Positions 53,170 through 62,745 are shown, counted from the stretch's first letter. The stretch is 64,000 bases of DNA from Flavobacteriales bacterium (GCA_020635715.1 JACJZG010000002.1:1-64000), one strand, 5' to 3'. The notes: generated by a model not told the origin, from the letters alone. Numbers and translations are program-made.

Positions 53170-54042
53170 TCACGCCGAACCAGCTTCACCGGCCTCCTTC
53201 TTCCCCTTCAACTTCTTCGTAGTCCGCAGCACCTGCTTCTGCTCCGAGGCAAGGCGGCGTTTCACCTTCTCCACATCCTCTGCGGCGGGTAGGTCCTCGG
53301 GCTTCACACCGCGTTTGAGGAGCATGCTGCGCACCTCCCAGTTGTTGTCCACGTGCTCGCGCGTGATGGCACGGTCGCCCTTCAGGTCCTTCTCCTGCAC
53401 ATTGTGGCTGGTGAGCTCTGCTGCGAAGTCCTTGGCCTTGATGGTGAGGGTCGGCAGGAAGTCGGAGAGCGGCCGCTTGTCCGGCACGCCGAGCCGCAGT
53501 TTCATGGCCTGGGTGCCGTGACCGCCGAACAAGGCCTGGTCGCCTTCGTGCCGGATATTGCCGAAGCTTCGCTCGTCCACGCCGCGCTCGAAGATGAGCC
53601 CGCTGAGCTTGCGTTCGGTCTGCTTGGGCTTCTAGCGCGCCATCACGCGGTCGGCCTCCTGCAGCCGCAGCTCGATCATCTCCTGGCGGCGCGTCTGCAC
53701 GGCAAAGTAGGTCTGCGCGAAGGCGATCTCCGCCTTGGCCGGGTCGCCGTTCTGCGCGATGAGGTAGCAGGCGTAGCGGGTGAGGGCGAAATCCTCCACC
53801 GCGCGCTGGGCGCCTTTGCCGAGGTCTATCATTTTGTTGACGTCAACAAAATGATGGTCCACCGACTCCCCGCTGCCTGCGCAACTCTCCTTGGCCTTCT
53901 CGATGGCGTTGAGGAAGTTGCGCCATTCTGCATAGCCGAAGATGGCCTGCAACTCGCGGGCGCTCCAGCACTCCACATCCTCCAAGGTGCCGCTGGCCGC
54001 CTCGAAGCGTTGCCAGAGCTCGTTGATGAGTTCCTTCTTCAT
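53170..54042 (-). pseudogene. dinD: DNA-damage-inducible protein D split by an in-frame amber codon
   Basis: Reading from the ATG at 54042, 136 codons encode the N-terminal DinD part (WSARELQAIFGYAEWRNFLN; RQEMIELRLQEADRVMAR). A TAG follows at 53632-53634, and then, in the same frame, 153 codons of the C-terminal part (ERKLSGLIFERGVDERSFGN; GDQALFGG; ELTSHNVQEKDLKGD), ending at 53170. No frameshift is involved: one base change (CAG, AAG or GAG to TAG) explains it. Read through, the protein would have 289 residues, the family's normal size. DinD interacts with RecA filaments in E. coli. The gene lies at the edge of the defence island; either it is a recent nonsense mutant, or the stop is read through. 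Confidence 0.8.
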
Positions 54043-54218
54043 ATGTAGTGCGGCTGACGGGTTTTCCGTCGATAGCCGTTTTACATGATGCGACGGGCAA
54101 AGGCGAGCTACGAGGCTTGTTGAAAAGTACGGCCCTCCGATGGACCTTTGGTTCCCACCCGTTCCATCCGTGCCGCACGGTTCATTCACTCAATGCCTGA
54201 GCGCATCACCTTCGTCCC

Positions 54219-54746
54219 ATGCACCGCCGCCACTTCCTCACCACCACAGGCCTCGGCCTTCCGCTGCTCGGTAGCACCACGCTTTTCCTGCCGCGGCAGG
54301 CGGGCGCGCAGGACACCATGAAGCCGCCCAAGCCCTCGCAGCTCGCGCCGGAGCTGGTCCGTGAGTTCGTGCGCGTGGGCCACAACAACCTGCCCGAGGT
54401 GCAGCGCATGCTGAAGGAAGAGCCGGGCCTGCTGAACGCGAGCTGGGATGTGGGCGCAGGCGATTTCGAAACGGCGCTGGAAGGCGCAGGGCACGTCGGT
54501 GACCGCGAGATCGCGGAGTACCTGATCGGCCAGGGCGCGCGCGCGAACATCTTCGTGCTCACCATGCTCGGGTACACCGCCATCGTGAAAGGGCTCCTCG
54601 CGCTCTATCCGCATTTGCTGCGCTCGAAGGGTCCGCATAGGCTCACGCTTCTTCACCACGCCACGCGCGGCGGTGAACCCGCGAAGGAGTTGCTGGAGCA
54701 CATTCAAGGGCTCGGGCTCACGGAGACGAAGTTCCTGATGCCATAG
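54219..54746 (+). CDS. Ankyrin-repeat protein with twin-arginine-type signal
   Basis: The 175-residue protein starts MHRRHFLTTTGLGLPLLGST, which resembles a Tat signal (RRxFL followed by a hydrophobic stretch). Three to four ankyrin-like units follow (NNLPEVQRMLKEEPGLLNAS; REIAEYLIGQGARANIFVL; GYTAIVKGLLALYPHLL). Ankyrin repeats bind other proteins. Export through Tat to the periplasm is inferred from the signal. The protein is short and may be a periplasmic partner of unknown function. It diverges from dinD. Confidence 0.75.
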   Translation: MHRRHFLTTTGLGLPLLGSTTLFLPRQAGAQDTMKPPKPSQLAPELVREFVRVGHNNLPEVQRMLKEEPGLLNASWDVGAGDFETALEGAGHVGDREIAEYLIGQGARANIFVLTMLGYTAIVKGLLALYPHLLRSKGPHRLTLLHHATRGGEPAKELLEHIQGLGLTETKFLMP

Positions 54747-55153
54747 GCGATCCTGTTCGGATGCGCACTGGCTAGCCGCTTCGGGGACCCTGTGCCTTGG
54801 CGGTGCGATGGGTTGGTCCATGTCTGATCAGCACCACGGCTTCGTGCCACAGCGCATCTAGCGCTACCGTTCCCGTATGGCGCGTGATCCCTGCCCTTGT
54901 GGCTTCCCCCTTTGTCCACAGCCCCCTCCGCTTTTCTTCGCTGCGAAACCGCAAGCCGTGAGACACCTCGTCCTCATCGACCCGACTCTTGGGTGTGACG
55001 AGAAGCTGATGGCCGCGCAATGAGTGGAGCGGCGCTGCCGAGATCGGCGCTGTGCGAGCGGCGACTGATCCAGTGAAGACATCAGAACACCGACATCGAC
55101 CTGGGATCCGATGGTGCCATAAGCCCAAGTGCTGTGCATACCTTGTTCGTCGC
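54747..55153. other. Intergenic stretch with nothing recognised
   Basis: About 400 bases between the ankyrin gene and the serine hydrolase gene. One 48-codon open frame (54877-55023) lacks similarity and a promoter-like start. No hairpin terminator or repeat stood out. Confidence 0.4.
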
Positions 55154-56260
55154 ATGCACACCCTTCGCCATCATCTCCTCTGCACATTGTTGGTCTTCCT
55201 TCCGGGATTCGCATTTCCGCAGGAACCGCTGTTGTCCGAGACTTCTGGCGCAGTCCAACTGGTGGAGGAGCAATTGGCGAACAAGGCCTTCGAAGGGGTG
55301 GCCGTGGGCTTCTCGATCGCTGACGATACCACTTGGGTGCACGGTGCCGGATGGGCCGATCGAGGTTCACGGATCGCATTCACGCCGGACACCCGCACGC
55401 GCATCGCTTCGATCACCAAGCCGATGACGGCGATCGCCATCATGCAACTCGCGGAACAAGGCAGGTTGCACCTCGATTCCGCCGTTCGTGTTTATGTACC
55501 GGAGTTCCCGGAGAAGCCAGAAGGAAGACCGACCATTCGACAGCTGTTGCAGCACAGCGCGGGATTGGATGACTACGCGTCGAACAAGGAACGCGAGAAT
55601 CGGACCCACTACACCTCCTTGACCGAGGCGATGGGCATCTTCCAGGACCGGGACTTGGTAAGCGCGCCGGGAGTGGCTTTCCACTATACCACGTACGGCT
55701 ACGTGCTGCTCGGGGTGGTGATCGAGCGTGTCTCGGGCATGTCCTACGAGGCATACATGCAGCGGTACATCTGGTCGCCGGCGGGAATGGTGGATACCGG
55801 AGGGGACGGTCGTGACACCAGTGGGACGAAGCACGCGGAACTCTACCATACCAATGGCAAGGGTCGCATCTAGTCCACTGAGCATACGGACCTGAGTGAT
55901 CGCATCCCCGGCGGCGGTGTGTATTCCACGGCTTCGGATATGCTGAGGTTCGGTGACGCGCTACTGCGTGGTACGCTGCTGGAAGCGAAGTCCCTGGCCG
56001 CGATGTGGAACGATCCGGGATTGAAGAAGGACGGGAATGGGTACGGGTTGGGCTGGTACCTCTATGGCCAGAACCCGAAATATGGTCCCGTCTACGGTCA
56101 CAACGGTGCGCAGACCGGGGCCTCCACCTTCCTGATGCTCCTGCCCGAGCAGAAGACGAGCATCATCGTGTTGAGCAATACGTCCGGAGCTATGCAGGCC
56201 GTAAGCAGCATTGCGGTGGGCCTGTTCGACCACGCTGCGGCAGCAGCAGCCTTTCACTGA
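55154..56260 (+). pseudogene. Beta-lactamase-family serine hydrolase interrupted by an in-frame amber codon
   Basis: The frame starts at 55154 with a signal peptide (MHTLRHHLLCTLLVFLPGFA). It carries the serine beta-lactamase-like SxxK motif (RIASITKPM, Ser86 and Lys89) and a tyrosine motif region (HYTTYGYVLLG). A TAG stops it at 55871-55873 (codon 240). The same frame continues without a shift (HTDLSDRIPGGGVYSTASDM; YGHNGAQTGASTFLMLL with the HxG-type third motif) to a TGA at 56258-56260. The full protein would have 368 residues, normal for class C-like esterases or peptidases of this superfamily. One nonsense base change explains the break; the other motifs are intact, so the loss looks recent. 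Confidence 0.8.
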
Positions 56261-56301
56261 CCGCATTCCAGGTTCCCGATGTCGAGTTCGATCTTCGCCA
56301 T

Positions 56302-56787
56302 ATGACGACTGTCGGAGACGAACTGCGCCGCTCCATCGGATCGGCCTTACCGCAACTGCACGCTCTCTCGGAAGAACGCGCCTCCCAAGCACCCGCCCCT
56401 GGCAAGTGGTGCCCGAAGGAGGTCATCGGCCATCTGCTCGATTCCGCGAACAACAACCTCGCGCGTTTCATTCGATCGCAGTCGGTGGATCACCTGCGCT
56501 TCGAACCGTATGCACAGGAGGAATGGGTCCGCGCGAACGGCTATGCGGAAGCGGAGTGGTTCGACCTCGTTGAGTTGTGGGCGCGCTATAACCTGCACAT
56601 CGCACGTGTCATGGACCGCGTGCCGGAGGTGATCGCGTTGAAGCCGCGCACGGACCACGCGCCTTTGGGCAGCACCTATGCGCCACTTCCAGCCGATGGT
56701 ATCCCGAACCTCGATTGGCTCATGCGCGACTACGTGGCGCACTTGAAGCATCACCTGCGGCAGATCAAGCCGGAGCTGATCACCTGA
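56302..56787 (+). CDS. DinB-superfamily protein
   Basis: The 161-residue protein starts MTTVGDELRRSIGSALPQLH. It has the DinB fold pattern: WCPKEVIGHLLDSANNNLARF with a metal-site His near 46, YAEAEWFDLVELWARYNLHI in the middle and WLMRDYVAHLKHHLRQIKPE with two more histidines near the end. The reaction is unknown; DinB proteins include thiol transferases and metal-dependent hydrolases. The start is set by a promoter-like GATCTTCG just upstream and by the family start; upstream codons run into the hydrolase tail. Confidence 0.85.
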   Translation: MTTVGDELRRSIGSALPQLHALSEERASQAPAPGKWCPKEVIGHLLDSANNNLARFIRSQSVDHLRFEPYAQEEWVRANGYAEAEWFDLVELWARYNLHIARVMDRVPEVIALKPRTDHAPLGSTYAPLPADGIPNLDWLMRDYVAHLKHHLRQIKPELIT

Positions 56788-56791
56788 GTGA

Positions 56792-57877
56792 TCAGGTGGT
56801 CAGCTGGAATGCGGCCCGGGCCATGACGTTCCCGTTCACCAGGATCTCCATCGAGTGCTCGCCCGCATAATGCTTCCTTGTACTGAAGTCGATGAAACGC
56901 TGCCGCTTCGTGATGCCCACCGAGGCACGCGGACCGAGTGTGATCTCCTTCAACTTGAACACCTTGCGTGAGTTGCCGCCGTTCGCCTTGCGGTAGTGGA
57001 TGGCGTAGTCGATCACCAGCTGCTGCTCGCGCGCGGCCTCGGATACGAGGCTAAATGAGAACATCAAGACCTCGCCGAGCTTCAGTCGTTCAGGAGAAAG
57101 CTCCAACGCTTCGACACGCACCATCACATTGCTGTCGAACGCGAAGAGCGCGAGTGCATCCACGTTCCCGGCCTTGATCAAGGTGCGGCTCGCATGCTTC
57201 GCGATCCATGCCGTCTGTGGAAGCGCGCGGTCCCAGGAGCGCAGGATGCCGAGCATATGGTCCGGGTGGTCCTTGCCGATATCGTTCAGATGATTGGCCA
57301 CCGACTTCCGAACGTACAGTGAGTCATCGGCGCGTAGGCGTTCCAGGATCGGCGTGGTGAGCGTCGGGTCCTTCATCACCGCATCCAAACGAAAGGACCA
57401 TGGCAGGCGTGGGCGGCTGCCCTCGGAGGCCAGGCGGCGCACATGTTCATCTTCGTCCTCCGCCCAGGCGCGCATGACCTGCAAGGTGCCCTGCGGATCG
57501 CGGCGGAAGAACTCGCGCACGGCGAACTCGGAGGAACCGTAGGTGGTGAAGTGCTTCAGCGCCTCGAGGGAGAAGGCGGGATCGTTCAAGCCGTGCTGTC
57601 CTATAAAGTCGGGGTAGAGCAGGGCGGTATAGCCCTTCGGCATCCGGGGGGCTACCTTCTTCAATAAGGCGATGGCCTCGCGGAAGTCCTGAGGAAGATG
57701 TGTTCGCAGGACATCGCTGGTGTGGCGCAAGCGGGCGTTCAGCTCCCGTTGCTCGTTGCCGTTGAGCAGGTCTTTCAACAGGGCTGAACGCCATAGTTGC
57801 GGCGCGGCTCGTTCTACTTCCCGTGCCAGGCGCTCGAAATACGCCCGGTTGAACATCTCCTTCAGCGGCTCGGCCAT
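56792..57877 (-). CDS. DNA alkylation repair-like HEAT-repeat protein
   Basis: From the ATG at 57877 the protein has 361 residues. It starts MAEPLKEMFNRAYFERLARE and is built of helical repeats (FRRDPQGTLQVMRAWAED; SLYVRKSVANHLNDIGKDHP), the pattern of the AlkC/AlkD-type HEAT-like fold, including EGSRPRLPWSFRL. These glycosylases remove N3- and N7-alkylated bases without base flipping. A basic C-terminal region (KVFKLKEITLGPRASVGITK) resembles the extra domain of AlkC-type proteins. The start follows a minus-7-like CATCTTCG box by 4 bases. It converges with the DinB-like gene, 4 bases apart. Confidence 0.8.
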   Translation of the reverse strand: MAEPLKEMFNRAYFERLAREVERAAPQLWRSALLKDLLNGNEQRELNARLRHTSDVLRTHLPQDFREAIALLKKVAPRMPKGYTALLYPDFIGQHGLNDPAFSLEALKHFTTYGSSEFAVREFFRRDPQGTLQVMRAWAEDEDEHVRRLASEGSRPRLPWSFRLDAVMKDPTLTTPILERLRADDSLYVRKSVANHLNDIGKDHPDHMLGILRSWDRALPQTAWIAKHASRTLIKAGNVDALALFAFDSNVMVRVEALELSPERLKLGEVLMFSFSLVSEAAREQQLVIDYAIHYRKANGGNSRKVFKLKEITLGPRASVGITKRQRFIDFSTRKHYAGEHSMEILVNGNVMARAAFQLTT

Positions 57878-58056
57878 GCGGCGAAGATGGAGTGAACGTA
57901 GCATGGAAGGAAGTGTACCGATCGGAACCAGGGAACAGGTGATCGTTCATGCCGGGCCTTGTCCCGTAGGATGTCGTGATGTGGCGAAGCCTTTGCCACC
58001 CCACCGGACCGTCCATCGAAGAGGTGGCAGTTCGTCACCGGATCGGATCACTACCT

Positions 58057-58064
58057 TACGCTTG
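58057..58064 (+). promoter_or_regulatory. Minus-7-like box of the propeller kinase gene
   Basis: TACGCTTG differs from TAnnTTTG at one position and lies 3 bases before the ATG at 58068. It favours that start over a much longer upstream open frame, and the signal peptide begins there too. Confidence 0.4.
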
Positions 58065-58067
58065 TCC

Positions 58068-61000
58068 ATGGATCTTCAAGTCCTCGCGAAGGCTCTCCTC
58101 CTCAGCGTCCCTTCCGTAGCGCTTTCGGCGCAGAGCACTTCACGCGTCTTCCATCACCTCACGGTTTCCGATGGCCTGGCGCAGAATTCGGTGAATGCGG
58201 TGCTGCAGGACAAGCTGGGCTTCCTGTGGTTCGGCACGCAGGACGGGCTTGATCGATTCGACGGACGCACCTTCGTTCACCATCGCAATTCGGATCGCGC
58301 GAACAGCTTATCGAACAACTACATCTGGGCCTTGCATGAGGACCTCGAAGGGGCCATATGGATCGGGACCTTCGGTGGCGGGTTGGATCGTTTTGATCCC
58401 ATGGCCGGCGTTTTCACACACTTCCGACATGTGCCCGGAGATACTGCTTCCCTGCCCAGTGATCGCATATTCAGCATGGCACAAGGGAGCGACGGCAGGC
58501 TCTGGCTGGGTACGAACAATGGCCTGGCTTCACTCGATCCGGCGACCAGGACGGTGCGGCGCTGGATGACGAATACACCCGATGAAGCCGACGGGAAGGG
58601 ACACTTCACCAGCGGCATCGCGCTCTTCGATGAGGAATTGTGGGCACGCACCGACTCCGGACTCACACGACTGGATACACGAACGGGCACCCTCAGTCAC
58701 TTCAGACATGGTCCGCATGATGCGACGATCGATCTTTCGGGGGTCCAGGGGGCCTTCGCTCGGGAGGACGGGATCGTCGTGTGCTGTGATGCGGGCCTGG
58801 TACACATCGATCCGAAGCAAGGACGTGACACGATCCTCCTGGCGCGCACGGCGGTGGAAGGTGCCGACCCACGCATGGTCTTCAGCCGTCTCTTCGTGGA
58901 CGGTGAACATTGGTGGATCGGCACGAGCCGCGGACTGGTGCGTTGGCATAGACCCACCGGTGCGATCGACCTGTTCCGTCATGACACGGCCGACCCGAAC
59001 AGCCTTGCGCACGACATCGTGCTCGCCCTTCAGCGCGGTGCCGGAGGCGAACTATGGATCGGTACACGGAGCGGCCTGGATCGACTTGACGGGCCCCTAC
59101 CGCGGATACGGACAATGGGCGCCTTGCCAGGTGACCCACGTTCACTCGTGGACCGCGCTGTGAGCCCGGTGGCCGAGGACGCACACGGCAATATCTGGAT
59201 CGGTACGAACAAGGGCTTGAACGTCTGGTTGCGTGCAGAGGACCGCATGCTGACCTTCCGTGCTGGTGCGGCGAACACCGTTGGAATGCCCGGCGATCAC
59301 CTGCTCTCGCTACTGCGCGATGGCGATGGCATGCTCCTCGGGACGCTGAACAACGGAATGGTCAGGGCTGCCTTGATGGGTGATCGATTGCGGTGTCTGT
59401 CCCTTCCGGCGCTCGTTACACAGCATGGCGGCAAGGGGTGGTCAGTGCACGCACTGTTCCGGTCGAGCACGGATGAGCTTTGGGTGGGTACCGCCGGATC
59501 CGGCATCTGCCGCGTTGGCTCGGAAGGTCTGCATTGCTACCCACATACCGGCGACAACAAGGGTCCGAGCCATCCGTACATCTTCTGCATCGCTGAGGAT
59601 GCTCAAGGTGGTATGTGGTTCGGTACGCCCACCGGTGGTCTGGACCATTTCGATCCGGATACGGAACGGTTCGTACATCTGCTCAACCGCCCCGAGGACC
59701 GCACCTCCTTGAGCAATGATCTTGTGTTGTCACTTTTCCGCGAGGCGGATACGCTTTGGGTCGGAACCCTGAACGGGCTCAATCGGTTGGTGATCGATGT
59801 GGCCACCAAGCAGGCGTTGAAGGAAGGTGACGGGAAGGCCGTGCGCTTCGAACGATTCGGGCGCTCCGAAGGCCTTCCCAATGAGGTGATCTATGGCATG
59901 GTGCAGGACAAGGACCGGCATCTATGGATGACCACCAATAACGGTATCGCCGAGTTCGATCCGACGATGGGCCAGGTGGTACGCGTGCTCACCACCTCCG
60001 ATGGCCTTCGCAATGATGAGTTCAATCAGAACGGCTTCCTCATGACAGCATCCGGGGAGATGTTCTTCGGTGGCGTGGAGGGCTTGAGCTGGTTCAGACC
60101 GAACGACCTCGTTCCGAACGGTCATCCGCCTCCCGTTCATTTCACGCGTTTCCTGCTGAACAATGCCGAGGTGCCGTTGCGCTCGGATAGCGTGGGTGAT
60201 GGGTACGCCTTGCCGGGATCGATCACGGGAACAAAAGAGCTGGCTCTCTCATGGCGTGACAAGGTGATCGGGTTCGAGTTCGCAGCGCTCAACTTCATCG
60301 CCCCGGAGAAGAACCGCTATCGCTACCGGTTGGAAGGCTTCGATGAGGACTGGGTGGATGCGGGAACGCGGAATACCGTCACCTACACCAACCTGGATCC
60401 AGGCGCCTATGTGCTGCGCGTGCAGGGCAGCAATAACGACGGAGTATGGAATGTCGAAGGCGCATCGCTCGCGTTGAGCATTTCCACACCGCCTTGGCGC
60501 ACCTGGTATGCGTACTCCTTTTACGCGCTGGTGCTTTTGTCCATCGGCTACGGATGGTACCGCCACCGCCTGCGCGAAGCGACCCGTGAAATGGCCACGG
60601 ACCTGCGTATCCTGGCGGCGCGGAACGCGGAGCGTGAGGACTTCCGGAAGCGCAGTGCAGCGGATTTCCATGATGAGTCCGGCGCCAAGCTCACCAGGAT
60701 CAACCTGCACACCGGCCTCGCGCGAAGGCATGCGACGGGGGATGTGGTGATGGATGGACACCTGGAACACATCGAGCGCGCCCAACGCGAGCTATCCGCC
60801 GGCATCCGCGACCTGATCTGGAGCATGGACCCGGACCGTGACAGTCTTGATGACGTGCTGGATCGCCTGGCGGCCTTCGCTCTGTCACTGTTCGATGGTA
60901 CGGATACGCTTTTCCGGATCGAAGGTCGGACCGTGGAGTTGGATCGGATCGAGCTGGGTATGGAACAACGCCGGGCCATCACCTTGATCATGAAGGAGGC

Positions 61001-61253
61001 GATGAACAATTGTGCGAAACATGCGCAGGCTGCGCATTGCACGCTATCCGTTTCGTTGACGAGCGAAGCGATCCGGCTCAGGTTGAAGGATGATGGCAAG
61101 GGCTTCGACCGTTCCGATGGCCGCGCGGACAGCTATGGAACACGCACGATGCCGGAGCGTGCGAACTCCATCGGTGCGGAACTCATGATCGAGAGCGCAC
61201 CTGGCGCTGGGACCCTTGTGACCTTGACGCTGCCCAGGGGCGCCACGGCCTAG
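58068..61253 (+). CDS. Two-component regulator propeller histidine kinase (NarL-type partner)
   Basis: The 1061-residue protein has a signal peptide (MDLQVLAKALLLSVPSVALS). A periplasmic double seven-bladed propeller made of Reg_prop repeats follows (IWIGTFGGGLDRFDP, LWLGTNNGLASLDP, LWIGTRSGLDRLDG, IWIGTNKGLNVW, LWMTTNNGIAEFDP). Next come a Y_Y_Y domain (RYRYRLEGFDEDWVDAGTRN), a membrane segment (WYAYSFYALVLLSIGYGWY) and a cytosolic HisKA_3-like segment (RSAADFHDESGAKLTRINL, phospho-His868) with an HATPase domain (NNCAKHAQAA; RLKDDGKGFD). Such kinases often sense carbohydrates or surface signals. The likely partner is the NarL-type regulator at 62847, two genes downstream. Confidence 0.9.
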   Translation: MDLQVLAKALLLSVPSVALSAQSTSRVFHHLTVSDGLAQNSVNAVLQDKLGFLWFGTQDGLDRFDGRTFVHHRNSDRANSLSNNYIWALHEDLEGAIWIGTFGGGLDRFDPMAGVFTHFRHVPGDTASLPSDRIFSMAQGSDGRLWLGTNNGLASLDPATRTVRRWMTNTPDEADGKGHFTSGIALFDEELWARTDSGLTRLDTRTGTLSHFRHGPHDATIDLSGVQGAFAREDGIVVCCDAGLVHIDPKQGRDTILLARTAVEGADPRMVFSRLFVDGEHWWIGTSRGLVRWHRPTGAIDLFRHDTADPNSLAHDIVLALQRGAGGELWIGTRSGLDRLDGPLPRIRTMGALPGDPRSLVDRAVSPVAEDAHGNIWIGTNKGLNVWLRAEDRMLTFRAGAANTVGMPGDHLLSLLRDGDGMLLGTLNNGMVRAALMGDRLRCLSLPALVTQHGGKGWSVHALFRSSTDELWVGTAGSGICRVGSEGLHCYPHTGDNKGPSHPYIFCIAEDAQGGMWFGTPTGGLDHFDPDTERFVHLLNRPEDRTSLSNDLVLSLFREADTLWVGTLNGLNRLVIDVATKQALKEGDGKAVRFERFGRSEGLPNEVIYGMVQDKDRHLWMTTNNGIAEFDPTMGQVVRVLTTSDGLRNDEFNQNGFLMTASGEMFFGGVEGLSWFRPNDLVPNGHPPPVHFTRFLLNNAEVPLRSDSVGDGYALPGSITGTKELALSWRDKVIGFEFAALNFIAPEKNRYRYRLEGFDEDWVDAGTRNTVTYTNLDPGAYVLRVQGSNNDGVWNVEGASLALSISTPPWRTWYAYSFYALVLLSIGYGWYRHRLREATREMATDLRILAARNAEREDFRKRSAADFHDESGAKLTRINLHTGLARRHATGDVVMDGHLEHIERAQRELSAGIRDLIWSMDPDRDSLDDVLDRLAAFALSLFDGTDTLFRIEGRTVELDRIELGMEQRRAITLIMKEAMNNCAKHAQAAHCTLSVSLTSEAIRLRLKDDGKGFDRSDGRADSYGTRTMPERANSIGAELMIESAPGAGTLVTLTLPRGATA

Positions 61254-62254
61254 CAGAGCAGGTTGTGATCCACCAACAACTTGCCGTTCTCGCGCCACCG
61301 TACCCAGCCGGTGGGCGGCATGCGGTCCGCGAGCTCATGGGTGTCGACCAGCAACCGATCGCCCGCAACGGCCAGCGGTCTCAGCAGGATGTTGTCACCG
61401 TCCGCAAGTATGGCGGCATGATCCAGCGGTTTCAGCCGGATCGGGTTCGATCCGGGTTCGCGGATCTCGACGGTGTTCACCCCGAGGATGAATTCGGGCC
61501 AGATCTTCACTTCCCCTTGCGCACGCTCCACCCACGCGGTCCTGCCGTCCGTTTCGTTCACCACCACCTGGACCCAATTGGCGGAGAGGGCGGTCACACG
61601 CAGCAGGAGCAGTTCATAGTCCAGCTTCATGTGTGCCGGCGCGAACCACGGCGGTGCGGAAGTGATCTCCATTCGCCCTTCGCTCATCGTGAAGACCACG
61701 CTGTCGCTGATGGATGGTCGATGCGTCGGGTCGTCCAGGTCAGGAGCGTTCCGGAGATACCAAGGCCCGGCCTGCATCCGTGGTGCCAACATCCCCATTC
61801 CGATATCTCCCGTCGAATACCTGGATCGCGGTGTGGCCGGAGCCCGGCGAACGAACGAAGCGAAGATGACCGGCTCCGCAGGCGGGGTCGTCCTCAACCG
61901 GCGACGCTGCTGCTGTTCGTTCTCGATCTGCCTGCGTTGTTCCTCGCGTACGGCCGCGATCCGCACACCCGACCAGACGATGAGCGCGAGCGCCACCGGA
62001 CCGACGAACCAGAGCGTGCGCACCAGCGTGCGGCGCGGCAGAAGGCGGATCAAGAGCAAGCCGGACACGATGAGGAGGACGCTTCCGAACGCTCCGTACG
62101 CGAGCACTTCCGCTGCTCCGGCCAGACCATCCGTCCTCGGCACGGTGTATCGTCCCACTTGGACGCCAGCGAGCACGCCGACGACAGCCAGGCTCAGGAC
62201 GAGGCCGATCCCCGGCCAGCGCTTCGATCCAGGTGGTCCCGTCTTGGTGCTCAC
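61250..62254 (-). CDS. Membrane protein with C-terminal SH3-like domain
   Basis: The protein has 334 residues from a GTG at 62254, which overlaps the upstream gene's TGA by 4 bases (GTGA). Three hydrophobic segments lie near residues 14-33, 45-67 and 80-98. A charged linker (REEQRRQIENEQQQRRR) and a globular part with two SH3-like stretches follow (NWVQVVVNETDGRTAWVER; GDRLLVDTHELADRMPPTGW). Extracytoplasmic SH3-like domains often bind peptidoglycan or peptides. The overlap with the lipoprotein gene argues for a joint operon and decides the start. It converges with the kinase gene (4-base overlap of stops). Confidence 0.75.
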   Translation of the reverse strand: MSTKTGPPGSKRWPGIGLVLSLAVVGVLAGVQVGRYTVPRTDGLAGAAEVLAYGAFGSVLLIVSGLLLIRLLPRRTLVRTLWFVGPVALALIVWSGVRIAAVREEQRRQIENEQQQRRRLRTTPPAEPVIFASFVRRAPATPRSRYSTGDIGMGMLAPRMQAGPWYLRNAPDLDDPTHRPSISDSVVFTMSEGRMEITSAPPWFAPAHMKLDYELLLLRVTALSANWVQVVVNETDGRTAWVERAQGEVKIWPEFILGVNTVEIREPGSNPIRLKPLDHAAILADGDNILLRPLAVAGDRLLVDTHELADRMPPTGWVRWRENGKLLVDHNLLC

Positions 62255-62709
62255 TGTCCGGCAGCCTTCTTCATCTGCTCCATCATGGCGGGATCCAGTC
62301 CGGTCTTCTCCATCTGCATCATGGCCATCTTCATGCCCAGTTCGGCGATCCGTGGCGCGTAGGTCTGGCTGATGGTATTGAATTCCTGCCAGCACTTCCT
62401 GCCCAGATCCCGTTCACCGCGGGCCTGGATGCGGTCGTTCAGCTCCTTGGCTTTCGCTGACCACTCCTCCTGGCGCGTCTTGTCCACTTCGCCGGCCTCG
62501 ATCATCGACTTCAATCCATCTTCGTAATCGGCCATCAGATCGCGGAACTCCCCGACGATCGGGTCGCAGGAGACGGCCGCCTCGACCGCCGCATCTGCAG
62601 GATTCGATCGTGCATCGGTGCTCGTGGTGTCCGTTGGAGCGGAGCTACAACCGAATAGGGCCACGAGCAGGAACGTCGTGGGTCGAAGTGTTCCGTGGTA
62701 GTGCTTCAT
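62251..62709 (-). CDS. DUF6591-like lipoprotein
   Basis: From the ATG at 62709 the protein has 152 residues. It has a lipoprotein signal (TTFLLVALFGC, lipobox Cys near 22), a low-complexity Ser/Thr/Asp/Ala linker and a helical domain (EFRDLMADYEDGLKSMIEAG; KCWQEFNTISQTYAPRIAEL). It ends with MKMAMMQMEKTGLDPAMMEQ. The pattern fits small cell-envelope lipoproteins of unknown function (DUF6591 is my best guess). It is coupled to the SH3-like membrane protein gene downstream. A NarL-type dyad (62746-62757) lies 37 bases before its ATG. Confidence 0.7.
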   Translation of the reverse strand: MKHYHGTLRPTTFLLVALFGCSSAPTDTTSTDARSNPADAAVEAAVSCDPIVGEFRDLMADYEDGLKSMIEAGEVDKTRQEEWSAKAKELNDRIQARGERDLGRKCWQEFNTISQTYAPRIAELGMKMAMMQMEKTGLDPAMMEQMKKAAGQ

Positions 62710-62745
62710 CCTGCAAATCTCGTCGGCCCGTGGTCCTGTTCCATC

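Noticed and set aside
54877..55023. 48-codon open frame between the ankyrin and serine hydrolase genes
   Set aside because: It is proline/cysteine-rich with no similarity, and no promoter box precedes it.
53632..55873. Reassignment of TAG as a sense codon to explain the two interrupted genes
   Set aside because: Several intact genes in the window, including XRE-ImmA, PIN and two TIR genes, end in TAG, so global recoding is not supported.
61430..61470. GGTTCGATCC-type T-loop resemblance
   Set aside because: It lies within the coding frame of the SH3-like protein, and no acceptor or anticodon stem could be built around it, so no tRNA is called.
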